64,000 nucleotides of DNA from Modestobacter roseus (GCF_007994135.1 NZ_VLKF01000001.1:2294001-2358000), one strand, 5' to 3'; shown: positions 33,209-42,197, numbered from the stretch's first letter. Notes: generated by a model not told the origin, from the letters alone. Program-made: numbers and translations.

Positions 33209-33493
33209 TCATGCAAGGGACGCCAGTGACCGGCGAGCGTGCTCCAGCTCTTGCGAGATGCGCGCTCGGCCGGACCGTGTGACGTGCCGGATCGGGAGCC
33301 CCAGCACCGCGGTTGCCGCATCTTCGTTCCACCCGAACGCACCCGCCAACGCCCTCCGCGCCGCATCGTCGTCCTCGGCTTCACCGACCAGCCGGAGCAC
33401 GGTGAACCGGTCGCGCAACGCGCGCTCGTAAGCGTCGAGGATGTGCGCTCGATGCTCCAGCAGCAGACGGGCTCGGGCGTCGCTCACGTCCAT
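33209..33493 (-). CDS. Miniprotein resembling the helical tower/coiled-coil segment of GyrA/ParC
   Basis: A 94-residue protein. ATG 33493 is preferred over an earlier GTG/ATG because homology starts there. RAHILDAYERALRDRFTVLRLVGEAEDDDAARRALAGAFGWNEDAATAVLGLPIRHVTRSGRARISQEL follows, piece by piece, the type IIA topoisomerase A-subunit pattern (RxHILEGLxxALxxxDxVIxxIRxSxxxxxARxxLxxxFGLxExQAxAILxxxLRRLTxLExxKIxxE). Everything else of GyrA, including the catalytic Tyr domain and the beta-pinwheel, is missing. Base composition is less GC-extreme than its surroundings. It could be a relic or a free regulatory module. No ribosome site is clear. Confidence 0.6.
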   Translation of the reverse strand: MDVSDARARLLLEHRAHILDAYERALRDRFTVLRLVGEAEDDDAARRALAGAFGWNEDAATAVLGLPIRHVTRSGRARISQELEHARRSLASLA

Positions 33494-33587
33494 GCGGACA
33501 TCCTCGTCCCGACGCACGGTGTACGCAGGTCGGGCGCTTGATCTCCGCGGCGCCTGCGCGAGGCGTTCCAGGTGAGAGGCTCACACG

Positions 33588-33926
33588 ATGCGGATGGAGC
33601 AGACGTCGCGGAGGTGTCTCACCACGCTGGCCGCGATCGCCGTGCTGACCGCGTGCTCGTCGGACGAGGAGCGCGGACCGCAACCGATCGTGGGGTGGTC
33701 GACCGACGGGGACGTGCTCCAGGTCTGGTTGCCAACCTGCAACGGCGACCCGGAGACCGAGGTACTCCACGCCGATGACCGGGTGACCGTCACCGTCGTC
33801 GCGACGAAGCGGGACCCCAGCGACGCCTGCCAGGACTCGGTGACCGTGCTGCTGGACGAGCCGCTGGGCGACCGCACCGTCGTCGATGGGTCGACCGGGC
33901 GCGAGGCCGAGCCGATGGAGGGGTGA
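33588..33926 (+). CDS. Small putative lipoprotein
   Basis: A 112-residue protein, ATG 33588 (or ATG 33594) behind GAGAGG. The N-terminus is a type II signal peptide with lipobox VLTACSS, so the mature protein starts at the Cys near residue 23 and is anchored outside the membrane. The mature part is about 90 residues, beta-rich, with two Cys (LPTCNGD and DACQD) that may form a disulfide. No family is recognised. It is convergent with the broken DUF222 gene. Confidence 0.62.
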   Translation: MRMEQTSRRCLTTLAAIAVLTACSSDEERGPQPIVGWSTDGDVLQVWLPTCNGDPETEVLHADDRVTVTVVATKRDPSDACQDSVTVLLDEPLGDRTVVDGSTGREAEPMEG

Positions 33927-33942
33927 CCTGCCCCCAGCAGGT

Positions 33943-35158
33943 CTACTCGATGAGCGGGCCGATCAGGATCTCGGTGCCGTCGGGGCGCCAGGTGCGCCAC
34001 TGCCCGTCGGGTTGTCGCTCGACCCGGAACCCGTGATGGACCTTCGTGTGTCAAAGGACCACCCCCTCCCCACGACTCGCAAGCTCGCCGCGGGCCCCTG
34101 GGGATGGCCGAATGGTGCACGTCGCACCACCAGGTCGGTGCACCGCAGCCGGTGAACACGCAGGACTTGTCGCGACGCTCCACTGCCTTGCGCAGACCCG
34201 GCGTCACCACCCGGTGGTCCCGGCCCAGGTCCAGCGGGGTGCCGTCCGGCCCCATCACGATTCGGGAGATGCTGCCGTCGCAGGCCAGGTAGCGGGCCCG
34301 CGCGGCGGAGATCGTCGCGCCGAACCCCAGGTCGGCGGCACCGCGGCCGGTCGCCTCGTCGACGAGGTCCTCCAGGTCGATCCCGACGACGACGTGCGGC
34401 TTCACCGTCCGCAGCGTCGGGAGGTTGCCGGAGGCCAGCGCGTTGTCGAACACCTGCACGAACGCATCGGCCTGCTGCTGGGGCCGGGTGCGGGTGTCAC
34501 CCTTGGGCCGGTCGGCCTGCACGTGGGACTCCAGCCCGGCCTTCACCTTCTCCCCACCGGCGGCGTCCAGGTCGAAGTGGCCGCTGATGCTGCCGTCGGC
34601 GTGCGTGACGATGACCAGCCGCCGCCCCTCGGTGGGGTCGGGCTCCGGTCCGTCGGGGTCGAGGGCATCGTCGAAGGCCTGGACCGCCTGCACCAGCGAC
34701 GCATGCGGCGACTCGGCCGCCACCCGCGCCCATGCGGTGTCGAACACGCCCAGGTCGATGCCCTGCTCCGCAGCCTCCGCCACCTCAGCGGAGCCGACCT
34801 TCTCCGCGATCACGTTCACCTGCGTCGCGCTCACCTCACCGGCGGCGAACCCTGCCGCCAGCACCGGGAAGGACTCCAGCACCCGCCCCGACCGGCCGAT
34901 CCGGTCGGCCTCCCCCGCCGACAACCGCACGTGCCCGATCAACCACGACCGCATGCTCTTCAGCCCGTCACGCTCGGCGGCCTGGGCCAGCTTCGCGTGC
35001 CGCACCGTGCGGGTCAGCTCCGCATCCAGCCGGTTCCGCGCCGCCACCAGCAACGCCGTCCGCTCCAGCACCCCACCATCGCCGAACGCGTGCAGGTCAT
35101 CGGCCGCGAGCGCGTCGAGAGCCGACTGCAACTCGCCCACGGCCACCTCCCGACGCAT
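33943..35158 (-). pseudogene. DUF222/HNH endonuclease gene interrupted in its HNH motif
   Basis: The frame from about ATG 35158 encodes a full DUF222 domain (LLVAARNRLDAELTRTVRHAKLAQA, GLKSMRSWLIGHVRLSAGEADR, ...GGEKVKAGLESH, KPHVVVGIDLEDL) and the start of HNH (RDKSCVFTGCGAPTWWCDVHH, ending at 34112). The next 61 bases are foreign to the family, shift the frame and put a TGA in the downstream frame. From 34050 the normal end resumes in another frame: TKVHHGFRVE, QPDGQWRTW, RPDGTEILIGPLIE, stop at 33943-33945. The read-through frame continues aberrantly far past the normal end. The nuclease is therefore almost surely inactive. Multi-copy DUF222/HNH genes are common in this order. Confidence 0.78.
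34051..34111. repeat. Short dispersed repeat replacing the core of an HNH motif
   Basis: The block contains AAGGACC (34054-34060) and CTCGCAAGCTCG (34076-34087), the same two elements in the same order and similar spacing as in the terminator repeat at 30123-30159. It is 61 bases long and stands where intact homologs have roughly 22 codons, so insertion with deletion or a conversion-like event is likely. Confidence 0.55.
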
Positions 35159-35281
35159 TCGAACGTGTGTACGAAGTCTACCGCGGATCACCGACACGTG
35201 CGAGATGAATTAGCAGGTCAGGGCGCTGATTCGGCCTTCCACTGAACGGGGTCACGACGTCCGACGGCGACCCGTCGCCGG

Positions 35282-35287
35282 TAGCGT
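35282..35287 (+). promoter_or_regulatory. Putative -10 element of a leaderless transcript
   Basis: TAGCGT lies 7 bases before ATG 35295 of the SDR gene and fits TANNNT. No ribosome site precedes the ATG. Confidence 0.5.
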
Positions 35288-35294
35288 CCACGGC

Positions 35295-36017
35295 ATGGCG
35301 ACAGCGACGACGACGGCGGTGGTGACCGGGGGCAGCCGCGGGCTGGGCGCAGCGATCGCAGCCCGCCTGCGCGCCGACGGGCACGCGGTGGCGGTGCTCG
35401 ACGTCATCCCGCCCGACGACACCGATCTGGCCGCCGGGTACACCGAGTGCGACGTCACCGAGCCCGACCAGCTCGACGCGGCGATGACCGCGATCGCCGG
35501 GCAGCACGGCGGCATCGACGTCCTGGTCAACAACGCCGGCCTGATCTCCCCGCGGCGCCCCTACACGGAGAGCTCCAAGCAGGAGCTGCTGCGCTTCCTG
35601 ACCGTCAACGCGGTCGGGTACGCGCTCGCCACCCAGGCCGCACACCCGCACCTCACCGCCAGCGACCGGGGCTGCGTGGTGAACGTCGCCTCCCGCACCT
35701 TCTTCACCGGCGGCCCGGGGCAGCTCGCCTACGTCGCCAGCAAGGGGGCGGTGCTCGGCATGACCCGGGTGCTGGCCCGTGAGCTCGGCGAGCACGGCGT
35801 CACCGTGAACGCGGTCATGCCCGGGCAGGTCGCCACCCCCGGCACCGAGCAGTACAACTCGGAGGACGACTTCGACCGGACCATGGCCCAGCAGGCGATC
35901 CGCCGCCGGGTGCAGCCCGACGACCTCGCCGGCCTGGTCTCGTTCCTGGCCGGCGCCGACGCCCGGATGATCACCGGCCAGACCATCGTCTGCGACGGCG
36001 GCGGCCTCCTGCACTGA
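35295..36017 (+). CDS. SDR family oxidoreductase (3-oxoacyl-ACP reductase-like)
   Basis: A 240-residue classical SDR, ATG 35295. Cofactor motif TGGSRGLGAAIA, then CDVTEPDQL, NNAG, VNVASRTFF with the catalytic Ser, and YVASKGAVLGM with Tyr and Lys; the C-terminus has GQTIVCDGGGLLH. Substrate is unknown. It converges on the acyl-CoA dehydrogenase gene with only three bases between stops, so it is not part of that operon, although it may act in the same pathway. A TAGCGT box 7 bases upstream suggests leaderless transcription. Confidence 0.86.
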   Translation: MATATTTAVVTGGSRGLGAAIAARLRADGHAVAVLDVIPPDDTDLAAGYTECDVTEPDQLDAAMTAIAGQHGGIDVLVNNAGLISPRRPYTESSKQELLRFLTVNAVGYALATQAAHPHLTASDRGCVVNVASRTFFTGGPGQLAYVASKGAVLGMTRVLARELGEHGVTVNAVMPGQVATPGTEQYNSEDDFDRTMAQQAIRRRVQPDDLAGLVSFLAGADARMITGQTIVCDGGGLLH

Positions 36018-36020
36018 GCG

Positions 36021-38174
36021 TCAGCGGGGCAGCCCCAGCGCCCGGGCCACCAGGTTGCGCTGGATGTCGTTCGTCCCGCCGGCCACCACCGACATGATCG
36101 AGTAGCGCAGCGCCGTCTCGAAGGTCTCCGGCGACCCGGCGTTCGGGCCGTCGGCGAGCGCGGCGGCCGGGCCGAGCAGCCGCAGCACCGCCTCGCCGAA
36201 CTCCTCCTCCAGCTCGCTGCCCACGATCTTCGCCATCGGCGCGGTGGCGACGCTGCCGCCGTCGCCGAGCGCGTCCCGGGCACTCGTGGCGACCAGGGCC
36301 CGGGCGGCCTGCAGCCGGACGGCGAGCGAGGTGAGCGTTGCGCGCGCGGCCGAGCCGCGCGGGCCGGCGCGATCGGGATCGGCGCGCAGCGCGTCGACCA
36401 GGTCCTCGAACAGCCGCAGCAGCGCGGCGGTGCCCGACGCGATGACGATCCGCTCGTGCGCCAGCGCCTCGGTGAGCACCCGCCAGCCCTGGTTCGTCTC
36501 CCCGATCCGGGCCGAGTCGGGCACCCGCACCTCGTCGAAGAAGGTGGTGCAGGAGACGCCACCGGCCAGCGACCGGTGCTGCTGCAGGCTCCAGCCGGGC
36601 AGCCCGGTCGGGAAGCAGAAGACGGTGATGCCCGCGTGCGCCTGCGCCGCGGGGTCGGTGCGCGCGGCCAGCCAGGTCCACTCGGCCAGGTGCGCGCCGG
36701 TGCCCCACATCTTCTGCCCGGTGACCACCCAGTCGTCGCCGTCGCGCACCGCGGTGGTGCGCAGGTGCGCGAGGTCCGAGCCGGTCTCCGGCTCGGAGTA
36801 GCCCAGGTAGAACGGCATCCGGCCTCGGCTGATCAGCGGCAGCAGCTGCGCGCGCTGCGCCGGGGTGCCGAGCCGGTCGATCGTCGGGCCGAGCATCCCG
36901 GCCGCCACCCGGGCCTCGGGCGCCAGCCCGGCGTAGGTGAGCTCTTCCCCGATGGCCACCTGCTCGGCGGCGCCGGCGCCGCGCCCGCCGTGCTCGACGG
37001 GCAGCCCGGGCGCCAGGTACCGCGCGTCGGCGAGCAGCTCCACCAGCGCGGGGTCCTCCCCGGTGAGGCCGGGCGGCACCGACTTGGCCAGGAACGCCCG
37101 CACCTCCGCGCGCGCCGCCTCGGCCGCCTCGCCCAGGTACGGGGTGGGCAGCCGGGCACCGGTCTCCAGCAGCAGGTCGGCGGGCTCGCCCGCGGCCGGG
37201 ACGAAGAGAGCCACCCGGGTGACGTCGGCGTGCACCCGGCGGAACAGCCAGGGCGCCTCGTGCTCCTCGAAGTAGCCGGTGGCGGCGAGCGTGTGGTGCG
37301 CGCCGAACTGCACCCGGGGCGCCGCCTCGACCGCGTGCGCGACGGCGAGCTCGGTGGCCAGCAGCCACCCGGCGTCTCCGGCCAGCGCCAGCCGGGTTGC
37401 CTCGGTGCGCAGCGCGTCGAAGGCCGCGAGGTCGATGGCGCCGTCGACGCAGCGGTGCGAGACCGCCTGGAACGACGCGATCGGCCGGCCGAACTGGTGC
37501 CGCAGCGAGGCGTGCTCCAGCGCCAGCTCCGCCGCCCGGGCGGCCGCGCCGAACGCCCGGGTGGCCAGCGCCAGCCGCAGCAGCACCTGCGCCCGCTCGG
37601 CGGCCGCCGCGTCCACCGGTGCGCGCACGGCGCCGTCGGCGGTCCAGTCGACGTCGGCCCAGGCCGGGACGGGCGTGCCGGGGGTGGGCCGGACGCCGGT
37701 GACGGGGGCGAGCACCGCCTCGCCCGCCCCCTCGGGGAGGAGCAGCAGGTGTGTGGCCGCGCCCGCGCCGTCGACGAACCGGACCGTGCCGGAGACGGCC
37801 GGCACGACCACCGGCCGGACGGCGCCCTCGCCGATGGCGGCCACCACGTCGTCGTGCTCGGCGAACAGCTCGGCGGCCAGGTGGGCGTCGGCGAGCGGCA
37901 GCGGGCAGGCCAGCCGGCCCAGCTCCGCGGTCACGGCGAGCAGCGCGTCCAGCGCGCCGGCCGCGCCCAGCTCGGTCCAGCCCTGCCGTACGGCGACCTG
38001 CCACGCCGCGGCCAGCCGGGCGTCGCCGGCGTCCGGCTCACCGGCGGTCTGCGGCCGTTCCCAGACGGCGCGCAGCGCCCCCGCGACCGTGCCGCGCAGC
38101 TCGGCGAGCTCCTCGGGGGCGAGTGCCTCCGGGGCAGCGCCGGCCCGCGCGGCCGGCGCCGCCCCGGCGCTCAC
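36021..38174 (-). CDS. Fused double acyl-CoA dehydrogenase
   Basis: A 717-residue protein, GTG 38174, overlapping the stop of the MaoC gene by four bases. It contains two acyl-CoA dehydrogenase units. Residues about 20-360 form a divergent unit with HASLRHQFGRPIASFQAVSHRCVD and a tail QFGAHHTLAATGYFEEHEAPWLFRRVHADVTRV. Residues about 365-717 form a FadE26/29-like unit with YSEPETGSDLAHLRTTAVRDG, TGQKMWGTGAHLAEWTW and SVVAGGTNDIQRNLVARALGL. This mirrors mycobacterial ChsE1-ChsE2-type heteromers, here on one chain. The usual MCAD-type Glu before GT is Gly. It ends the five-gene catabolic operon and probably oxidises a bulky acyl-CoA. Confidence 0.86.
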   Translation of the reverse strand: MSAGAAPAARAGAAPEALAPEELAELRGTVAGALRAVWERPQTAGEPDAGDARLAAAWQVAVRQGWTELGAAGALDALLAVTAELGRLACPLPLADAHLAAELFAEHDDVVAAIGEGAVRPVVVPAVSGTVRFVDGAGAATHLLLLPEGAGEAVLAPVTGVRPTPGTPVPAWADVDWTADGAVRAPVDAAAAERAQVLLRLALATRAFGAAARAAELALEHASLRHQFGRPIASFQAVSHRCVDGAIDLAAFDALRTEATRLALAGDAGWLLATELAVAHAVEAAPRVQFGAHHTLAATGYFEEHEAPWLFRRVHADVTRVALFVPAAGEPADLLLETGARLPTPYLGEAAEAARAEVRAFLAKSVPPGLTGEDPALVELLADARYLAPGLPVEHGGRGAGAAEQVAIGEELTYAGLAPEARVAAGMLGPTIDRLGTPAQRAQLLPLISRGRMPFYLGYSEPETGSDLAHLRTTAVRDGDDWVVTGQKMWGTGAHLAEWTWLAARTDPAAQAHAGITVFCFPTGLPGWSLQQHRSLAGGVSCTTFFDEVRVPDSARIGETNQGWRVLTEALAHERIVIASGTAALLRLFEDLVDALRADPDRAGPRGSAARATLTSLAVRLQAARALVATSARDALGDGGSVATAPMAKIVGSELEEEFGEAVLRLLGPAAALADGPNAGSPETFETALRYSIMSVVAGGTNDIQRNLVARALGLPR

Positions 38175-38635
38175 ACGTACTGGCGGACGACGATCGTCGC
38201 CACGCAGGCCGGCTTGGTGCCGCCCTCGACCTCGAAGGTCAGCGTGGTCTGCATCTGCACCCCGCCGGGGACGTCGGTGACCTGGTCGACGACGGCGCGG
38301 GCGCGGAGCTTGCTGCCCACCGGCACCGGGGAGGGGAAGCGGACCTTCTCGGTGCCGTAGTTGACGCCCATCGAGAAGCCGGTGATGGTCATCAGCTGCG
38401 GCAGGAACATCGGGGTGAGCGACAGGGTGAGGTACCCGTGCGCGATCGGCCCGCCGAACGGGCTCTCCTTCTTCGCCCGCTCGGGGTCGACGTGGATCCA
38501 CTGGTGGTCGCCGGTGGCGTCGGCGAAGGTGTTGACCATCTCCTGGGTGATCTCCACCCAGTCGCTGACGCCCAGGTCCTGGCCGGCCAGGCTCTTGACG
38601 CCCTCGACGCCGTCGACGGTGATGGGGCTGCTCAT
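38171..38635 (-). CDS. MaoC-like enoyl-CoA hydratase
   Basis: A 154-residue single hotdog protein, ATG 38635. The catalytic segment FADATGDHQWIHVDPERAKKESPFGGPIAHGYLTLSL carries the R-hydratase Asp and His, and GVNYGTEKVRFPSPVPVGSKL follows as in bacterial MaoC proteins. It should hydrate a trans-2-enoyl-CoA, the step after acyl-CoA dehydrogenase, which fits the overlapping downstream gene. The synthetase gene ends 28 bases upstream. Confidence 0.88.
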   Translation of the reverse strand: MSSPITVDGVEGVKSLAGQDLGVSDWVEITQEMVNTFADATGDHQWIHVDPERAKKESPFGGPIAHGYLTLSLTPMFLPQLMTITGFSMGVNYGTEKVRFPSPVPVGSKLRARAVVDQVTDVPGGVQMQTTLTFEVEGGTKPACVATIVVRQYV

Positions 38636-38663
38636 GGGTCTCTCCTCGGGGTGGGGTGGTGGT

Positions 38664-40283
38664 TCAGGGCCGGTCCGTGCCGGTGGCGACGGAGCTGGCC
38701 CACCGCAGGTCTGCCTTGCCCGACGGGCTGCGCCGCAACTCGTCGACGACGACGAGTTCTCGCGGCCGCTTGTGGTCGGCCAGCCGCTCGCCGACGTGGG
38801 CACGGGCCTCGGCCTCGGTCAGCTCCGCACCGGGGTGCAGCGCGACGACGGCGACGATCCGCGAGCCCCAGCGCTCGTCGGGCGCACCGACGACCATCGC
38901 GTCGCGCACCGCGGGGTGGGTGAGCAGCAGCTGCTCGACCTCCTCGGCGAACACCTTCTCGCCGCCGGTGTTGATCACCCGGCTGCCGCGGCCGTGGAAG
39001 ACGACGGTGCCGTCGGCGTCCAGGCTGGCCATGTCGCCGGGGACCACCCAGCGCCGGCCGCCGAGCTCGCGGAAGGTGGCCGCGGTCGCGGCGTCGTCGC
39101 CCTGGTAGCGGATGTGCTCGTCGACCGGGGCGGCGAGCATGCCGACCTGACCGGAGCCGGGTTCGACGTCGCGTCCCTGCTCGTCGATGACCCGCGCGCC
39201 GGGCACCAGCCGGAAGCGGGCGGTCTCGGTCGGCTCGCCCCGCCGGGTCTCGATGACCGCGTACGGCCCGCCCTCGGAGGAGGCGACCAGGTCGCGGCAC
39301 ACGATGTCGGCGTGGTGCAGCAGGCGCTCCTTGACGTCGGCGCTCCAGGTGACCCCGACGCTGATGATCCGGCGCAGGCTGGACAGGTCGTAGGACCGTC
39401 CCTCGGCCTCGGCCCGGTCGAGCGCCTGGGCCAGCGGCCGGGCGAAGACGTCGCCGACGATGGAGACGGTGTCCACCCGCTCCCGCTCGACCGTGGCGGC
39501 GAGCTCGTCGGGGTCGTAGGACCGCGAGGGCAGGTAGACCACCCGGCCACCGGCGAGCAGGGCACCGAAGGTCGTGTACATCCCGGTGGCGTGCATGAGC
39601 GGCGGCGCCGGCAGGCAGACCATGGCGTCCCGGTCGGCGCCGAGGCGCTCGACGGTGGCCCGCAGCTCGTCGAGGGTCTGCGGGAAGGGCACCTCCCCGA
39701 GCAGCAGGAACCCGTTGGCGCAGACCGTGTTGTAGAGCCCGGAGTGCCGGGACAGCACGCCCTTGGGCCGGCCGGTGGTGCCGCCGGTGTACATCAGCCA
39801 GTGGTCGTTGCCGCGCTCCTGCCGGGGCGCGGGCTCGGCGGCCGCCAGCGCCGCGTCGTAGCCGGCGGCCCAGTCGGGCACGTCGTCGCCGCCGAACTGC
39901 ACCAGCGTGCGCAGCCGCGGCAGGTCCGGGCGGGCCTCGCCCATGCGCTCGGCCAGGGTGGCGTCGAACACCACCGCCTCCGCCTGCGCGTCGTCCAGCA
40001 GGCCGACGATCTCGTCCCGGCGGTAGCGGTAGTTCACGTTCAGCGGCACCGCGCGCAGCTTGAGCACCGCGTACACGCTCTCGATGTACTCGACGCCGTT
40101 GTACAGCGCGATCGCGACCCGGGACTCCGGGCCGACGCCCTGCGCCGCGAGGTGCCCGGCGAGCCGGGCGGCCCGCTCGTCGAGCTCGGCCCAGGTGCGG
40201 GTGCGGTCGCCGTGGCTGACCGCGAGCCGGTCGGGCCGGACGTCGCCGACCGTCTCCAGGATCGTCGCGAAGCTCTCGTTCAC
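38664..40283 (-). CDS. AMP-forming acyl-CoA synthetase
   Basis: A 539-residue ANL-superfamily ligase, GTG 40283, overlapping the upstream stop (GTGA). Core motifs: MYTGGTTGRPKGVLSRH (P-loop), PAPPLMHATGMYT, GDMASLDADGTVVFHGRGSRVINTGGEKVFAEEVE (hinge and A8), and RSPSGKADLRWA with the A10 lysine. It resembles FadD-type synthetases of actinobacterial catabolic clusters (FadD17/19 group). It would activate a carboxylate as CoA thioester for the dehydrogenase and hydratase next to it. Confidence 0.87.
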   Translation of the reverse strand: MNESFATILETVGDVRPDRLAVSHGDRTRTWAELDERAARLAGHLAAQGVGPESRVAIALYNGVEYIESVYAVLKLRAVPLNVNYRYRRDEIVGLLDDAQAEAVVFDATLAERMGEARPDLPRLRTLVQFGGDDVPDWAAGYDAALAAAEPAPRQERGNDHWLMYTGGTTGRPKGVLSRHSGLYNTVCANGFLLLGEVPFPQTLDELRATVERLGADRDAMVCLPAPPLMHATGMYTTFGALLAGGRVVYLPSRSYDPDELAATVERERVDTVSIVGDVFARPLAQALDRAEAEGRSYDLSSLRRIISVGVTWSADVKERLLHHADIVCRDLVASSEGGPYAVIETRRGEPTETARFRLVPGARVIDEQGRDVEPGSGQVGMLAAPVDEHIRYQGDDAATAATFRELGGRRWVVPGDMASLDADGTVVFHGRGSRVINTGGEKVFAEEVEQLLLTHPAVRDAMVVGAPDERWGSRIVAVVALHPGAELTEAEARAHVGERLADHKRPRELVVVDELRRSPSGKADLRWASSVATGTDRP

Positions 40284-41212
40284 GCCGGCGTCCCGCCCGC
40301 GCCCGGACGCAGCCCGAACAGCCGGGCGGCGTTCTCCTTGAGGATCTTCGGCCGCACCGTCTCCTTGATGGAGAGGGCGTCGAAGTCCTTCATCCACCGC
40401 TCGGGGGTGATCACCGGGAAGTCCGAGCCGAACAGCACCTTGTCCTGCAGCAGCGAGTTCGCGTACTGCACCAGCTGCGGCGGGAAGTACTTCGGCGACC
40501 AGCCGGACAGGTCGATGTGCACCCGGGGCTTGTGCGTGGCCACCGCCAGCGCCTCGTCCTGCCAGGGGAAGGACGGGTGGGCCAGGATGATGTCCAGGTC
40601 CGGGAAGTCGACGGCGACGTCGTCGACGTCCATCGGGTTGGCGTACTTCAGCCGGATCCCGCCCCCGCCCCGGGTGCCGGCGCCCACCCCGGTCTGCCCG
40701 GTGTGGAACAGCGCCACCAGGCCGGCCTCGGCGATCACCTCGTAGAGCGGGTAGGCCATCCGGTCGTTGGGGAAGAAGCCCTGCGCCTGCGGGTGGAACT
40801 TGAAGCCGCGGACGCCGTGGTCGTCGATCAGCCGCCGCGCCTGGCGGACGCCGGCGGCGCCCCGGGCGGGGTCGATGCTGGCGAACGGGATGAGCACGTC
40901 GGCGTGCTCGGCGGCGAGCTCGGCGACCTCCTCGTTGGCCGGCACCGGGTCGTCACCGGTCCGGGACCAGTCGTCCACCCCGAAGACGACGGCGGCCATC
41001 GACCGCTGCCGGTACTCGTCGGCGAGCTCGGGCACCGTGAAGGTGCGCATCCCGCCCTGGCCGAAGTACTCCCCCAGCGCCTCGATGCCCTCCTCGCCCT
41101 CGGCGGTGTGCCGGGTGCCGCGGGCGGAGCGGTGCACGTGGGTGTGCACGTCGATGGCGACGAGCGCATCGACGTCCATCGCGGGGGTGCTGCCGGCGAC
41201 GTTGCCGGTCAT
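40280..41212 (-). CDS. Amidohydrolase-2 family metal-dependent hydrolase/decarboxylase
   Basis: A 310-residue TIM-barrel protein, ATG 41212. Metal-site motifs: AIDVHTHVHRS, KFHPQAQGFFPNDRMAYPLYEV, ALFHTGQTGVG, ILAHPSFPWQDEAL and LFGSDFPVITPERW. These are the ACMSD/gamma-resorcylate decarboxylase-like group, acting on aromatic acids or hydrolysing amides and lactones. In this operon it may remove or open a ring substituent before or after CoA activation, but the reaction is unknown. Only 4 bases separate it from the SDR gene upstream, and its stop overlaps the synthetase start. Confidence 0.85.
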   Translation of the reverse strand: MTGNVAGSTPAMDVDALVAIDVHTHVHRSARGTRHTAEGEEGIEALGEYFGQGGMRTFTVPELADEYRQRSMAAVVFGVDDWSRTGDDPVPANEEVAELAAEHADVLIPFASIDPARGAAGVRQARRLIDDHGVRGFKFHPQAQGFFPNDRMAYPLYEVIAEAGLVALFHTGQTGVGAGTRGGGGIRLKYANPMDVDDVAVDFPDLDIILAHPSFPWQDEALAVATHKPRVHIDLSGWSPKYFPPQLVQYANSLLQDKVLFGSDFPVITPERWMKDFDALSIKETVRPKILKENAARLFGLRPGAGGTPA

Positions 41213-41216
41213 GCGG

Positions 41217-42128
41217 TCACTTCCCTTCGGGCGCGCCGGGAACGGTGTCGGGCTTGAACGGCTGCAGGTGCGGCTGGAACGCGGTGGGGAACACCTCGGC
41301 GATCGCGTCGGCGCTCCAGCCACCCGCACGGCTCTCGACGGCGACCTCGGTCGGGTGCGACCAGATCGCGATCCGGTCACCGCCGACGCCGATGGCCTGG
41401 CCGGTGACGCCGGCGGCGTCGTCGGAGGCGAGGAAGACCACCAGCGGGGCGACGTCGTCGGCGGTGCCGAGGCCACCGGCGCGGACGTCGGCCGGGATCG
41501 GCTCGCCCTTGTCGGCCTTCTCGACCAGCTCGGCCATGCCCGGGATGGTGGCGACCATCCGGGTCAGCGCGACCGGGATGACGGCGTTGACGGTCGAGCC
41601 GCTGCGCTCGAGCTCGGCGGCCCAGGTGCGCACCAGACCCACGATGCCGGCCTTGGAGGCGGTGTAGCCGGTCTGCCCGAAACTGGCGCGCTGGCCGGCC
41701 GGGGAGCCGATCAGGATGAGCCGGCCGTTGCCGCCCTGCTCCTTGAACTGCCGGGCCGCCGCACGGGCACAGGTGAAGGTGCCCCGCAGGTGCGTCTCGA
41801 CGACGACGTCGAAGTCGGCGTCCTCCATCTTCAGCAGTGAGCGGTCGCGCAGCACGCCGGCGTTGGTGACCATGACGTCGAGCCGGCCGAACTCACCGAC
41901 CGCCGTCGCGACGATCGCGTCGGCGGCCTCGGTCGAGCCGATGGCCGAGTGCTCGGCGACCGCCCGGCCGCCGGCGGCGCGGATGCCCTCGGCGGTCTGC
42001 TCGGCGAGCTCCCCGTCGAGGTCGTTGACCACCACCGCGGCGCCCGCGGCGGCGAGCGCCCGGGCGTAGGCCTGGCCGAGCCCGCGGCCGGCTCCGGTGA
42101 CGACGGCGACCTTGCCGTTCAGCTGCAT
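41217..42128 (-). CDS. SDR dehydrogenase (MFE-2 / 17-beta-HSD4 type), first gene of the catabolic operon
   Basis: A 303-residue protein, ATG 42128. TGAGRGLGQAYARALAAAGAAVVVNDLDGE at the start is typical of the hydroxyacyl-CoA dehydrogenase domain of peroxisomal MFE-2. NAGVLRDRSLLKMEDADFD, LIGSPAG and YTASKAGIVGLVRTWAAEL complete the active site, and a C-terminal extension (about 250-303) follows. It likely oxidises a 3-hydroxyacyl-CoA or a hydroxysteroid-like ring. It is first in a five-gene set (42128 to 36021) and preceded by a good promoter and the PaaX-type gene. Confidence 0.86.
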   Translation of the reverse strand: MQLNGKVAVVTGAGRGLGQAYARALAAAGAAVVVNDLDGELAEQTAEGIRAAGGRAVAEHSAIGSTEAADAIVATAVGEFGRLDVMVTNAGVLRDRSLLKMEDADFDVVVETHLRGTFTCARAAARQFKEQGGNGRLILIGSPAGQRASFGQTGYTASKAGIVGLVRTWAAELERSGSTVNAVIPVALTRMVATIPGMAELVEKADKGEPIPADVRAGGLGTADDVAPLVVFLASDDAAGVTGQAIGVGGDRIAIWSHPTEVAVESRAGGWSADAIAEVFPTAFQPHLQPFKPDTVPGAPEGK

Positions 42129-42197
42129 GGGGGTCCTCTCGTAGCGCGTCGGCCCATCGGCGGGGAGCGCTGCTGGAGCCTCCTCGCACCACCGCGG

